Source of the DNA: Hydnum rufescens UP504
Taxonomy: Eukaryota; Basidiomycota; Agaricomycetes; Cantharellales; Hydnaceae
Length of the DNA: 64,000 bases
Reading direction: 5' to 3'
NCBI GenBank assembly: GCA_014904985.1
Contig: MU129045.1
Coordinates: 45,920-109,919 of the forward strand
Position 1 is the stretch's first letter; every line of letters starts with the position of its first letter. Made by a program: the position numbers and the translations under genes. The notes under the pieces are model-generated. The model was not told the DNA's origin. It did not search any database and saw only the letters and a list, made by a program, of their open reading frames with translations. Of this stretch, positions 22,599 through 34,787 are shown in pieces.

Positions 22599-24309
22599 TT
22601 ATGAGGCACCTGCATTGCGATTGCCGTTCGCGTACGCCCCTCCTCTATCCAGTTGTACCACTGCCCTCCAAATCCGAGCCATGGCCTCTCGCATATCGAC
22701 ACGACCGTGTTCTCGAATCAGTTTTAACATAATCTGCTGCAGTTCGGAGTGTGTAACAGTGGGCAATCCAGTCACGGGTTTAGAGTCGGACTGAAGACGT
22801 GAAGGGATCTGGGTGGGTTTTATAAAAATGATCGTGGTTCATCCTAGATTTCGAAAACTCACCATCTTTGTCACAATGATGTGAAGGTGGGTGTCTGGGA
22901 GAGTGTCGACCACGGAATCGGCTAGCTCATCATTCACTAAATTCGCCATTTCGTTTAAAGTGACTCGTGCGGTGTCCCGCATTTCATGACTGATGGCTTC
23001 CCATGCTGCGCCCCACTCTTTCATCAAGGCGTCCCATAGCGTCGCCCACGTTCCCACCTGTCTGCCTTTCATCGCATTTTTACAGGCGTCTTGAACGCTA
23101 TCCCGCATCGAGTTCCATACTTCATCCCACTGCATATTATTTTCTCCGAAACCGTCGGCGCCACCGGCCGCGAGAAGTGGAGTGGCTTGCACCATGGCAT
23201 TGAAGCCTTCGACGCATGCAGCACCCCAATGCCCCCTTTGACCTTCAAGGAAGTCTCGATGTGCAAAGGCGGCTGCGAGAGACTGGAAGGCATCCGCATC
23301 CTCCTTCCTGAGTCTAATACTCGACAATGCTTTTGTCCCGGCATCGAGCTATGCTACCCATGACGTCACGACGAGCAGCCTCTTCCATAGCTTTCCCGAC
23401 CTCGTCTTTCCAGAGAATCGTTCGGAGCGTGGAGACTCGCAGATTTTCAAATGCAGAATGGAGAGTTAGCTCGAGCGCTGAGAGTAGCGCCAATCGCAAT
23501 TTGGATCGTAGGGGTTTGTATATCTTCGGCCCCAACGAAGTTCGGATCATTATCCGGAGAACAAGGCGTATGAGCCATTGTGGCATCGCCCAGGCTAAGC
23601 GGGCACGCCGCGACACCGCGACGCGACAGCTCTCGCTTCAATTTAAGCGGATCTCCATGAACATTATTACTCCCCGCGGGCCATCATATTGACCAAGGCG
23701 TCCGCGAACTGCGCCGATACTGCGTCAGCCAAGGTCTGAGAAAGGAGTTTCCATGGTAAATCGGATGGATGCGTATCCCATGGCGCGGCGTGTCGCGCAG
23801 TCACAACGAGGATCGTCCAAGCGAAGAAGTAGCAATTGCAAGCGCTGAAGCGTGTAACGTCCTGCCTTGGGTTCTCTGTGAATGGCAAAAACAGATTTTA
23901 ATGATGTTCGAAAGATCCACATCACTGTCCTGACAATGCAATTCGACCAGGCAGTAGGAGGTTTTGTCCAGGTCGGACAATGAATCAACATTCGCAATAG
24001 TGTCCCTCGATTCGATCCCACCGCTTGTCACGGGATCCGCTGGGTTAGGTTCTTGGCCTCTCCGGTCCAAACGCAATATGCAGTCGTCGGAAACGATGAG
24101 AACCCGATACTCGTGTTCGAGTGGTTTTGATGTCTCCCTTCGAAGCTGAATCATCTTGATCTTGGTAGGACGAGGGCCATGCCAATCCATTATCCCACTT
24201 GCTTCTCCAGTCTGATCCAAAACTGGATAGGAAGGGAATCCGCGGATCTGTTTGCCCCGGAAGAGGTCATAACTGCGTTAGAGGATGGACTTACGGCCGC
24301 AAAAGACAT
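22599..24309 (-). pseudogene. Gene X, copy A, several frameshifts
   Basis: It starts MSFAAVSPSSNAV (24,309). Conserved blocks in order: 'GIMDWHGPRPTKIKMIQLRR'; 'LEHEYRVLIVSDDCILRLDR' with the conserved His; 'SLSDLDKTSYCLVELHCQDS'; 'NCYFFAWTILVVTARH' with the conserved Cys; the helical C-half ('WATLWDALMKEWGAAWEA'); and, after an intron near 22,855-22,805, 'SELQQIMLKLIREHGRV', ending at 22,599. The pieces lie in at least four frames. It is convergent with the esterase fragment at 22,150. Confidence 0.8.
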
Positions 24310-24804
24310 GAGGTAGTAAAGAAGGGCGGTGGTTGGCGTCCAGATTGCTGACAGTGCACGAGTTCACCAGACAGAAATCGCAGTCTAGCTCTCCCAAATA
24401 TGGTGCAATTGAATTTCCCAATGTAGCCAAGAAGCGCCCTTAGTCCTCCAAATGACTTACGTATGTGGAACCCCCTTACATATGTATTTCCAAGTCTCGA
24501 GGTGTTGGCAGTTCGCCATTTGAGCATTGAATTCCCACAAGTATCAGAAAAACGGAGGGTCGGATCCCCTGGAAGAATGGGAAAGACCAAAGTTGATCCT
24601 TTTTGGAAAGTATTGGGTTTGGGGACTGTGTTGCTTGGACTGGGTCTGAAAAGGATCCGAATCCGTGAGAGCCAAATCTGTTCCAAAACGGACTCAATCT
24701 AAACACCCAAGGCACCCTTTGGATCGCAGGTTGCAAAATTTTCCATTGAGAACACAGTTGACGACAGTAGAGCACTGAAGATTTACCGGGCCCACGAGAT
24801 CTAA
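24310..24804. other. Spacer between X-A and the NLR gene
   Basis: No gene or repeat was recognised. It would contain the NLR promoter if that gene starts at 24,805. Confidence 0.4.
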
Positions 24805-25008
24805 ATGGATCGGATAGTCTCCAAAACGGTGCTTTTAGGATCGGACCCCCAAGGGCAGCAACAAGGGGCCTCCGGTTATGTAATCAATAGATTCAGTGTT
24901 TGCCCACCTGGCGAATTCAAATTCAATCTTTGTGACAAATTGGAAACTCACTATCAGCCCCCTGGATCTCACCAACCTCTTTCTCAGCCGATCTTGCCAG
25001 AGGCATCC

Positions 25009-25022
25009 CCCCCCCCCCCCGC
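25009..25022 (+). repeat. C homopolymer within the NLR N-terminus
   Basis: A run of about 14 C falls in the polyproline part of the frame. It is a likely site for length errors or slippage that would decide whether the upstream ATG is used. Confidence 0.8.
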
Positions 25023-27112
25023 CCGGCTGATGACGCAAAATCTTAGCTCTATCTGTACGTTCCTTGCAATCCCCCTTCCCGATCCTTATGCTCATCCGTG
25101 CTTTTCCTCAGCTACTGGTCACGGGGGCCATGGCTCCTATGAGGGCACTGGCGGTCGTGGAGGGGATGTCTATATTCATTACGGTAATGGTTCCTCCCCC
25201 CCCCTCAACTGTTCGGATTCACCTGTAATCAATGCTCCTCCAGCCAAGGACTCCCCTTTAATGGATCTTCCTCGTGCTCCATATGCGGCCCACAACTCCG
25301 GCCGTGAGAATGCCCCATCGCCTTGTCTTGATGGCACTTGCGTTGCTGCATTGCAGGATATTCAGTCATGGTTGGAGAGTGCGGACGGGGAAAGACCGCC
25401 CGTGTACTGGCTTCCCGGGCTTGCTGGCATTGGTAAATCGACGATCGCAAAAACCACTGCGGAACGCGCGGAAAAGGAAGGGATGCTAGGTGCCACTTTC
25501 TTCTTTTCTCGAAGTGACGAGCCTTTACGGGATCCGCGGCTCGTACTCCCGACACTCGCTTTCCAACTCGCCCACTCCCACAGTGCATTCAAGGAGGAGT
25601 TCAAAGAGCTCGTCATGAAAGCCCTAAGACGAGATCCAACACTCGGGGAAAAGGACCTCTTGTCTCAGCTTAAAGAATTGATCTTGAACCCTCTTCTCAA
25701 TATCGATCCCCCTCCGCACCCAGTACTTATCATCCTTGATGCCCTCGATGAGTGCGAGGAAACGGGTGCTGCAAAAATCCTATCACTTGTGTTTAAATAC
25801 CTCACCGGAACACCTTTCCTACGGATCTTCATCACAAGTCGTCCCCAACCTCACCTATCCTCAGTGTTCGATGAGATCCCAAACCTGGAGAAGAGTGTTC
25901 GTCGCGATATCGAGGAATCGGTCATTCAACAAGATATTAACTTTTACATCACCGCCGAATTGGCCAGGATTTCGCGGAAATTTCGTCGTGCGGCGCTCGC
26001 GAATTGGCCGACGGATGCCGAGAGGAACTCGCTCATAGAGAAGTGCGGGAACTTATTCGTTTACGCAGCTACGGCGATTCGCTTCATCGGGCGTGAGCGT
26101 CCCGAGGATCCTCGCAAACATCTGAGGCTTATACTTGACACCAAGTCCCTCCAAAAGGCCCGTATGCGGCCCTATTCCCACCTGGACAATCTCTACATGC
26201 AGGTCCTCCGCAACTCCCTTCCCCCAGATCACGATGGAGAAATTGAAATTCTGGCGACGTTTCAAATCATCGTCGGGAGCATCGTGGTGTTGCGCGAGCC
26301 ACTCCCATTAGATTCGCTCGCTAACTTTGTTGGATACGAAGGGCGCACCGTCCATGCCGGCTTAAGTCAGCTTCACTCGGTCATCATCCCCCGTCCGATG
26401 GTCAGGCGCCTCGTATTTACCACCCTTCCTTTTTCGAATTTATTACCGATCCCTCTCGATGTTCCATGGGAAGGTTTGTGATTGTTCCCAAGGCACAGGA
26501 ACCGCGACATGCCATCCGATGCTTCGAACTTATGGAGACACACTTGAAGCGGAATCTAGCTGAGATCTCTGATCCGTCACTACTAAATGCGGAGATCGAT
26601 GGATTTTCGGAGAAAGTGAGAACGGCACTGTTGCCAGAGGTTCAGTACGCATGCCGCTACTGGGCATCCCATCTATTGTGCGTGAAATTTGGGGAGGGAA
26701 AGTTGATGGAGGCGCTGAAGGGGTTCTCAATGCAATCGATTTTATGGTGGTTTGAGGTAATGAGCCTCCTTGGGAGTGTTTCGAGTGCAGTGAGGTCGAT
26801 TGAAGAGGCACATCGTTGGGCGGTATGTGTATTTCCCTTTGGTCCATGATCCATTCACTGAATGGGGATTGATTCTGATGACAGGAAAGTTCGAATTGTG
26901 ACGCTAGTGTCATACAAATCCTGTCTGATTCCCGTCGATTTGTGCTCGCCCATGGGGAAGTTATAAGAGGGAGTGCACTACATGTGTACCATTCTGCATT
27001 GCCATTCACACCACATGACACCCTGCTGTACAAGACATATTGCAAAGAAGGACACAAATCTATCAAAGTGCTTCAAGGCCTGGAGTCTCAATGGCCTCAG
27101 GACTTGAGTACT

Positions 27113-28376
27113 TTACGTGGCCATTCTGATTCAGTTCGGACTGTTGTCTTTTCACCCAATGGATCATGCCTGGCTTCTGGCTCCAATGATCATACTGTAC
27201 ACTTATGGGATGGTATATCTGGTGCATCCATTGCAGAACTGAAAGGCCATTCTGATTCAGTTTTGTCTGTTGCATTTTCCCCTGATGGATCATGCCTGGC
27301 CTCAGCCTCTTATGACCATACTGTACACTTGTGGGATGGCATATCTGGCATGTCCATTGCAAAGCTGGAAGGCCATTCTGATTCAGTTCGGACAGTCACA
27401 TTTTCACCTGATGGATTGCACCTGGCCTCAGGCTCTGATGATCATACTGTCCGATTGTGGGATGGCATATCTGGTGCATATACCACAGAACTGAAAGGCC
27501 ATTCTAATTCAGTTTGGACAGTTGCATTTTCATCAGATGGATTGCGCCTGGCATCAGGCTCTGATGATTGTACTGTGTGCTTGTGGAATGCCATATCTGG
27601 TGCACTCATTGCAACACTAGATGGTCATTCTAATTTAGTTCGGACAGTTGCATTTTCACCTGATGGATTGTGCCTGGCCTCAGGCTCCTCTGATCGCACT
27701 GTACGATTATGGGATGGAAAATCTGGTAAACCCATCACAACACTGAAAGGCCATTCTCATTCCATTCTCACTGTTGCATTTTCACCTGATGGATCACGCC
27801 TGGCCTCAGGCTCCTATGGCAGTCCTGGTGTATGCTTATGGGATGGCAAATCTGGTGCATCCATTGCAAAATGGAAGGGCCATTCTAATTCAGTTTGGAC
27901 ACTTGCATTTTCACCCAATGGGTCATGCCTGGCCTCAGGCTCTGATGATTGTACTATACACTTGTGGGATGGCAAATCTGGCACATCCATCACCAAACTG
28001 AAAGGCCATTCTGATTCAATTCGAATGGTTGCCTTTTCACCTGATGGATTGCGCCTGGCCTCCAGCTCTGATGACTATACCGTCCGATTGTGGGATGGTG
28101 TATCCAATGCATCTATTACAAAACAGAAAGGCCATTCTCATTCAATTTTGACTGTTGCATTTTCCCCTGATGGATTGTACATGGCCTCAGGCTCTGATGA
28201 TTGCATTGTGCGCTTGTGGGATGCTATATCCTGTGTGCCCATCGAAAAATTAGAGGGTCATTCTGGTCATGTTTATAAGGTCTCATTTTCCTTTGATGGT
28301 CATACTCTCATTTCACGTGCATTGAGGGAGGCCTTTACTTGGGATTTGACCTCCCAACCTCCTCGTCGTCTCCTCT
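27113..28376 (+). repeat. WD40-encoding tandem repeats, 126-bp unit
   Basis: There are nine units of 42 codons (one has 43) with very similar DNA. Each reads L-GHS-S-TVAFSPDG-LASGSDD-TVRLWD-ISG at protein level. The tenth, from ~28,250, is degenerate. The variable positions cluster just after GHS and around D-TV-LWD, as in HET-E-type repeats. High unit identity suggests recent expansion or concerted evolution. Confidence 0.95.
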
Positions 28377-28861
28377 CCGGGTCCCATCCAGCAACTTCTG
28401 GGCCCCTGTGGGTTCTACCCTGCCTATTTGGTCTCTTTGTGACCGGTGGGTACAAGTGGAGCGGAAAGAAGATCATCAAGTCCGACGTATCTGTTACATC
28501 CCTCCGCACTATGCACGCAACACTTTCTTCGTTGCATCGAGCCAGGAAACCCATTCCCGAATTGCTGTTGGATGCGAGGATGGGCGTGTGATAATTCTTG
28601 CTATTCTGGGCGACCCGTTTGATGTGGATTTAAGCAACCATGAGTCACTTCTCACCCATCATACCCACCCCAGACCACAGCGTGCCCGAGGTTTACGTGG
28701 AGCCCTAGGTCGCGTCCGTTTGTTCTTCCGCTGTGTGTGAATTAATCCACCCCTGTACGTCTGTGTCACGTCTTCCCTAGTTCAAATGTATCACTTTTGA
28801 GGCCAGAAGCTCCACAACTCAGTGGGGTCCAGTGAACAGAGGAGTGGGACCTTATAGCCAC

Positions 28862-31740
28862 TTATAGTCTTCGAGGCGAAAGGGTCTGATCTACAACATC
28901 AAGCTCATTAAATAGGTCAAGACAATGCGCATATGCTGATTGGCCCAGAAGCGTAGGGGGAAATTGGACTTTCGCGACCTCCAACTCTCTCTCTTTGATA
29001 TTATATTTCTGTCGCCATGAGTTCTTAACTCCACCTAGGTTCTTCACACTGGTCTCAAGCGGCCCACCTACTTCCATAGGAATCGAGCTGCTTTTCACGT
29101 CGCTGCACAGGGAAAAGAAATAGTAAGCATCCACGGCATATGCACCCTTCAAGCTACGTACGCAAGCTCATCGGTAAACCTCGTTTTCGATTCCTTTACT
29201 CAACGATCAAAATATAGCGGACCGACTAAGAGCGTTAAGACAGTTGGTGAGATTGTCGTGGAATACGCCAAAATTCGTGAAGGTTTCGTTTCGATTGCCC
29301 GCTTTCTTCTGTTATCAACAATACAACCAAAAGATATCCCCTGTAAGTATGTAGCGCACTGATCGGAGTCTTGTCAATAGCGAGGATCTTATCCATGTAC
29401 TGGTAAATCATCTGAAGCAATGTGTTGCGCTCAGTGAGTTGATCGCGGCACTGGTTCTCCAGTGAGCGTTGATCCTTGTTCAGTTTCAGTTTCAATTCGT
29501 GACACGGGTTCGTGCAGTGAAGAGATTGGTGTCAGCCCGCTTGACATTCTAAAAAAGAATTGATCAGATCAAAGGTGTGCCCCGTGTAGGCAGCTCGACG
29601 AACCCCGTGAAGCATATCAAATTTGTCCCAAGGTTCGGTCGAGCCTGGGGACAGGTCTCGGTTCCTTCTTGCCAAGGGGAGATATAATCAATCCAGCTGT
29701 GCTGTACTGCGTTCCAGTTATGAAAAGCGGATTTACCAACTTGTCCAAAAGCGAGTCCCTCTCTTGACGGACGCAGTCTCGGTCCTCGCGTCGTTTTGCG
29801 CACGTCCAGTTCGTCCTCATGGCGAGCGAGGTCCCTCTCGAGTCATTCAAGCCCTGATTCAAGGATACACGTCGACATCTTCTTGTCCAACTCCTTGTTA
29901 CGGAGACTACGCTCCACATCACTAAGTTCGCGCCGAAGCGATTTGATCTCGTCCTCGAGCACCCAAGAGTTTCTGTTCAGAATCGCGTACTTCTCGTTCA
30001 GGGTTCGTGCGTGCAAGGCACTCACTATTACGACCCGTGTCACCTCCTCCATTCGTGAACCAAGGTCATCGCTCGGGCACAGTGCTCCCGCGCTTGGGTC
30101 TGGGCGTCATTATAGCGATTTCGGAACCCATTGAGCTGGCCTTCGGCTTGGGTGAATTTCTGTCAAATGGGAGACAGGTTACAACGTGCGTGCAGGCAGT
30201 AGGAACATAAATGGACCAACGTCTTTGAGTGATTCTTCGTGCAGTGGAGCACAGTCAATCACTTCCCTAAAGCCGTGTTTGAGTCAGTCAGTAGTGCGTC
30301 CAACTCCTCTTCGAGTCCCCAAACCCAGGCACTCCATCTCTCGACTTCGTGGTTCGCAGTCTCAATCTCAGCGTCTGTATATTCGCCTCCTTTCTTGAGA
30401 TGCACTAGCACAACTTCGAATCTATTGTGAAGCTCGGCCCGATTAGATTCCAGCTCACTGACGCGTAGTTGCAAGTCTTTAACCTGTGTCTCGCGTTCTG
30501 AAATGCCCTGGAATGAATGAAATCACACAGACTCATAGACAATGTAGCAGACGATGAATATGAGGAACTCACATCTCGGATTCCCTCACCCTTTGCAGGT
30601 TCCTCTTGAACTTCGGTCTCGCAGTCCTCGGCTCTTGGACGATTGAGTTGCATATAATGCGAGTTCCTCAGAGATTGTGATCCAACGCAGTTGTCAGGGC
30701 AATCAGTCGATCCCGTAAGGTATCGTTCCCCTAACAAGTGAGGGTTAGGGAGGTTACGTGGAAAGTCCCAAGGTCATGAAACCATACTTCTCATTCTTCG
30801 ATGACATCTGTTCGACAGCAAGCATTAGAGTGGCGTCCGCATCCTCAAGGCTTCCCGAGCCGATTGCACTCAGCAACGGCCTCTTGCGCGTCCTCAAGAG
30901 TCACATCGAGTTCTTCATTTCGCCGTTCAAGCTCGCCGAACCGTCCATTGATTCGAGAGCCACTACTACTTGAAGAGCGATGTGATTGTGCAGCTTCGAG
31001 GGCGTGGATAATCTCTCGAACTCGTCCTCGAGTGTGGCATATTTCTCAAGGACTTTATGTTGGTCGTCCAAAGCAGTGTTGTTCCGGAGGAGTCTCTGAC
31101 GTAAGTCATAGATTTTCTTGTCCCGGTCGGCAAGTTGGTCTTCGATGTCCTTTACGGTCTTGTCACTGTGAGCTTGAAGAATCTTGAGTTCACGCACTAG
31201 GTCTCCCCAGTTCTTGACATCCATCTGGGAAATCTGATAAGAATCTTGACGTCGATGTTCCTCTTGATGGTGAATTGATGTCGTCTAGGACCTCGGAACC
31301 GAGTTTCTCGTTCAGAAAGTGTAACTGGAGCTTCAGATTGCCTATTTCCTTGTCCTTCACTTCTACACGTTAAGGACAAGGGAGCATAATGTCTGAATAT
31401 ACTTGGACGGGATTTATTTGTTCTTCGATCCAATACTGGTGTATCCTCACTCAGTAGTGAGCGCTGGGGTCGGCCTGGCATAAGAGAGGCAAATTACCCT
31501 CCGACTTTCCCCGCGGTACGTGGAGCATTGGCGAATAGACCGGAGTTGCTACTGGAGCACTAGAGGGTAGACTAGGACACAATGTTAAGGAGCTGGGGCT
31601 GTGGAAAGGGGGACTCGAACTAGAAGAGGCGAAAGAGGACTTGAGAGTCTAAGACGCGTCTGGATGTATGATGTCCAGCGCATCGCGGCAATTGCTCACA
31701 GATATCCATCCTTTGCCAAATGGCAAGCGTAGTTTATTTG
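28862..31740 (-). pseudogene. Gene Y, copy B: coiled-coil protein, longer copy
   Basis: The N-terminal exon relic lies near 31,735-31,500 ('SFASSSSSP', partly broken). Then come 'PVLDRRTNKSRP', the coil 'KILQAHSDKTVKDIEDQLAD' and 'RDKKIYDLRQRLLRNNTALD', 'LRVSELESNRAELHNRFEVV', 'NRNSWVLEDEIKSLRRELSD', 'QRSLENQCRDQLTERNTLLQ', and a C-terminal part ending at 28,862 ('LFNELDVVDQTLSPRRL'). Several short introns are likely and some frames are broken. The regular heptads indicate a long coiled coil. It runs tail-to-tail with the NLR gene and is divergent from the esterase fragment at 31,835. No family name can be given. Confidence 0.6.
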
Positions 31741-31834
31741 TTTCCGCGCACGGTATGAGCGTCAAAATGCCGATGGGCCCGGCGTAGGTGCTCACGTGAT
31801 GGACTGGGGTCTAATCACCTTATCTTCGCCATAG

Positions 31835-32180
31835 AGCGAGCTGTGTACGAACGTGGTGCACCAAACTTTTCGTTCATCATTCTTCCCCTTGGATTGCCCT
31901 CCAGCTGGTTGACTCTCTCTAATGTCACTTTTTTCCAGCCTGTGCTCAATTGGGGCCCACCTTCGTCTAATACACACAAAATCTACATACTTTTGGAATA
32001 CATCGCTTGCGGAACGGCTCGGAGAGTTTAAAACAGCATTCCCTTTTCCAGGCTTCCTCTTCCCGTGACACCTTCATGCGCATTTTGGACGGTTCTTCGT
32101 TCTACAGTATGGCAAAGGCGGATGTTATTACCAAGGCAGGGAGGTATGGGTAGATCACTGGGACCAGTGCCTGCTGCCCA
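31835..32180 (+). pseudogene. CE16-like esterase 3' fragment, module B
   Basis: 'VYERGAPNFSF', 'VLNWGPPSSNTHKIY' and downstream traces match the esterase copy F. It is broken in the same place upstream as module A and scrambled by frameshifts downstream. Convergent with X copy B. Confidence 0.65.
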
Positions 32181-32255
32181 ACTTGCATATAATAGCTAAC
32201 CACAACGGTACGTCCCGTCGAATATTCATTTGCAGATGTCGCCTGTCTTTGGTGG

Positions 32256-33965
32256 TTATGAGACATCTGCATTGCGATTGTCGTTCGAGTATGCCCCCGC
32301 TCCATCCAACTTTACCACTGCGCTCCAAATCCGAACCATTTCCTCTCGCATATCGACACGGCCGTGTTCTCGGATGAGTTTTAACATATACTGCTGCAGT
32401 TCAGAGTGTGTAACAGTGGCCAATCCAGTCATGGGTTTGGAGTCAGACACAGGAGGGAGACGTGAAGACATCTAGGTGGGTTTTATAAAAATGATCGTAG
32501 TTCAGCCTAGCTTTGGAAAACTTACCATATTTGTCACACCGATGTGAAGGTGGTGTCTGGGAGAGTGTCGACCACGTAATCGGTTAGCTCATCGTTCACT
32601 AAATTCACCATTTCGTTTATAGTGACTCGTACAGCGTCCCGTATTCGTGGCCGATAGCTTCCCATCCTGTGCCCCACTCTTTCATCAAAGCATCCCATAG
32701 TGTTGCCCACCTGCCCACCTGCTTGCCCTTCATCGCCCTTATAGATGCGTCTTGAACACTTTTCCGAATCGAGTCCCATACTTCGTCCCACTTTGTGTTA
32801 TCTATTATGAAACCATCGGCACCACCGGCTGCGAAGCGTGGGGCGGCTTGCATAATGGCATTAAACCCTTCGATACCTGCAGCACCCCAATGCCCCTCTC
32901 GACCTTCAAGGAAGTCTCGGTGGGCAAAGGTCTCTGCTAGAGACTGGAAGGCATCCGCATCCTCCCTCCTGAGTCTGATACTTGACAATGCTTTGGTCGC
33001 GGCATCGAGTATGGTAGCCATCACTTTAGGATGAGCGGCGCATCGCATAACACTCCCAACGTCATCTTTCCAGAGAACGGCTCGGAGCGTGGAGACCCGC
33101 AGATCCTCCAATGTAGAATGGAGAGTTAGCTCGAGCGCTGAGAGTAGCGCCGATCGCAACTTGGATCGAAGGGGTTTGTATATCTTCGGTTTCCACGCAG
33201 TTGTGATCATTATCCGCAAAGTAAGGCGGATGAGCCATTGCGGCATCGCCCAGGCTAAACGGGCACGCCGCGACATTGCACGCGACAGCTCTCGCTTCAG
33301 TTTAGAATGGATCTCCATGATGATTGTTACTCCTCCGTGGACCATCATATTGATCAAGGCGCCCGCGAATTTGGTCGATAGTGTATCAGCCAAGGCTTGA
33401 GAGAGCATTTGCCACGGCGAATCGGATGGGTGCATATCCCATGGCACTGCGTGTCGCGCAGTCATAATGACGATCGTCCAAGCGAAGAAGTAGCTATTGA
33501 AATACTGGGGCGTGTAACGTCCTATTTCGTTGTCTCTGTGGATGCCAAAACAGATCTTAACGATATTGGAAAGATCCAGATCACTGTCCTGACAATGCAA
33601 TTTGACCAGGCAGTAGGAGGTTTTGTCCAGGTCGGACAATGAATCAACATTCGCAATAGTGTCCTTCAATTCGATCTCACCACTTGTCACGGCGTTCGCT
33701 AGAGCAGGTTCTTCGCCTCTCCGGTCCAAACGCAATATCCAGTCGCCAGAAACGATGAGGACAACATATTGGTGTTCGAGGGCTTTGATATCTCCCTTCG
33801 AAGCTGAATTGTCTCGATCTTGGTAGGACGAGAGCCATGCCAGTCCATTATCCCATTTTTTCGCCAGTCTGATTTAAACTGGATGGGAAGGGAATCCGCA
33901 GATCTGTGTGCCCCGGAAGAGGTTACAGCTGCGTTAGAGGATGGACTTACGGCCGCGAAAGACAT
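32256..33965 (-). pseudogene. Gene X, copy B, with Cys-to-Ser change
   Basis: It starts MSFAAVSPSSNAAVTSS (33,965). A frameshift near 33,777 separates 'QLRREISK' from 'ALEHQYVVLIVSGDWILRL'. From 33,735 to 32,617 it is one open frame of 372 codons covering most of the protein. The otherwise invariant 'FNCYFF' reads 'FNSYFF' here, one base change (TGC to AGC). Two more shifts near 32,650 and 32,555 precede the intron and the last exon ('SELQQYMLKLIREHGRV', stop 32,256). Confidence 0.85.
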
Positions 33966-34334
33966 GAGCTAGTAAGGGGCAGTGATTGGTGTTCAGATTA
34001 CCGAGGGTGCACGAGTTTCACCAGACAGAAATAGCAGTCCAAACCGCTCCCAAAATATGGTCCATGTGAATTTCCAATGTCACCCCAAAACGGGTTTTTT
34101 GAATCACAGGCGGGCTTACAGTATTCAAGGCCCCCTTATCTGGGGCCATCCTCCCTTTACCCGGTGTCAACATGTCAGCAGAATTCCTGAACCAAGCAGA
34201 TAATCCTATAGAAAGAGATCACGTGGACTATCAACGTACCCAGAGCATTGAAGCGAGACATGATTTACAAGTCCAAACGGTGTAGCGAAGGTCTCCAAAC
34301 AGACCCGGCACTGTAACAGGCCAAGAATGGGGTT

Positions 34335-34600
34335 TTGGATTGGACCTAGTACAGTATACAGGGGCCCTCCGGGGCCGACCTTGGTCTAATGTGCACGAAA
34401 TCTCCATGCCTTTGGTTTCCTTCACCTGCGGGACAAGCTCGAGGAGTTTAAACCGGCATTCCCTTTTGCCACAGCTATTTTGGACTATCCTTCGCTCTAC
34501 GGTATGGCAAAGGACAACGTTGTTAGTGCTGGGGGGAGGTGGGTAGATCCCCTCCCGGGAACTCGAAGTGCAGCAACCCTCATCGTGACTGGTGGAACCC
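34335..34600 (+). pseudogene. CE16-like esterase 3' fragment, module C
   Basis: Pieces of the esterase C-terminus are visible: 'KLEEFKPAFPFATAILDYPS' and 'LYGMAKDNVVSAGGRWVDPL'. The latter contains the GGxWVD stretch that precedes the catalytic His, but the His is lost. Convergent with X copy C. No Y gene lies to its left. Confidence 0.65.
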
Positions 34601-34787
34601 ATAAGTAGACGACGTTGCGAAAGGGGTTGAACATTCTGGGCCATGCTCATGGACCATAAAGCACACTCCTTTCAGGGATACCCACACCAGGCGGTAGGCG
34701 CCTGTTGCCCATCTTGCGTATAATAGTCCGTTACACTGGTGCATCGTCACTCACGGACCTGATCGAATATTTGTTTGCATGTGGTAG

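Larger units (their letters stand above)
24805..28740 (+). pseudogene. NACHT-WD40 NLR-type (NWD) protein, two frameshifts
   Basis: The N-terminal ~190 residues are Pro/Gly-rich ('GHGGHGSYEGTGGRGGDVYI') with no effector domain I recognise. The NACHT domain has Walker A 'GLAGIGKSTIAKT' (~residue 210) and Walker B 'VLIILDALDECE' (~310), then the sensor-like 'RIFITSRPQPHL'. A frameshift near 26,400 moves coding to the frame with 'HPSFFEFITDPSRC' and 'RFVIVPKAQEPRHAIRCFEL'. A 62-base intron follows (26,823-26,884, GTATGT...ACAG). The linker 'ALHVYHSALPFTP' leads to nine 42-residue WD40 repeats and a degenerate tenth. Near 28,340-28,430 a second shift is needed to reach the usual end 'WVQVERKEDHQVRRICYIPP' and 'HSRIAVGCEDGRVIIL' (stop 28,740). 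The unshifted frame stops at 28,591. Such proteins act in fungal non-self recognition. The breaks may be real or sequencing errors. Confidence 0.85.

Noticed and set aside
27063..28001. Additional plus and minus frames across the WD40 repeats
   Set aside because: They are repeated shadow frames generated by the 126-bp tandem units; only the frame from 26,885 has WD40 sequence.
29564..30398. Plus-strand Ser/Arg-rich frames opposite gene Y copy B
   Set aside because: These are shadows of coiled-coil codons on the minus strand; the heptad pattern and parallel with copy A support the minus strand.
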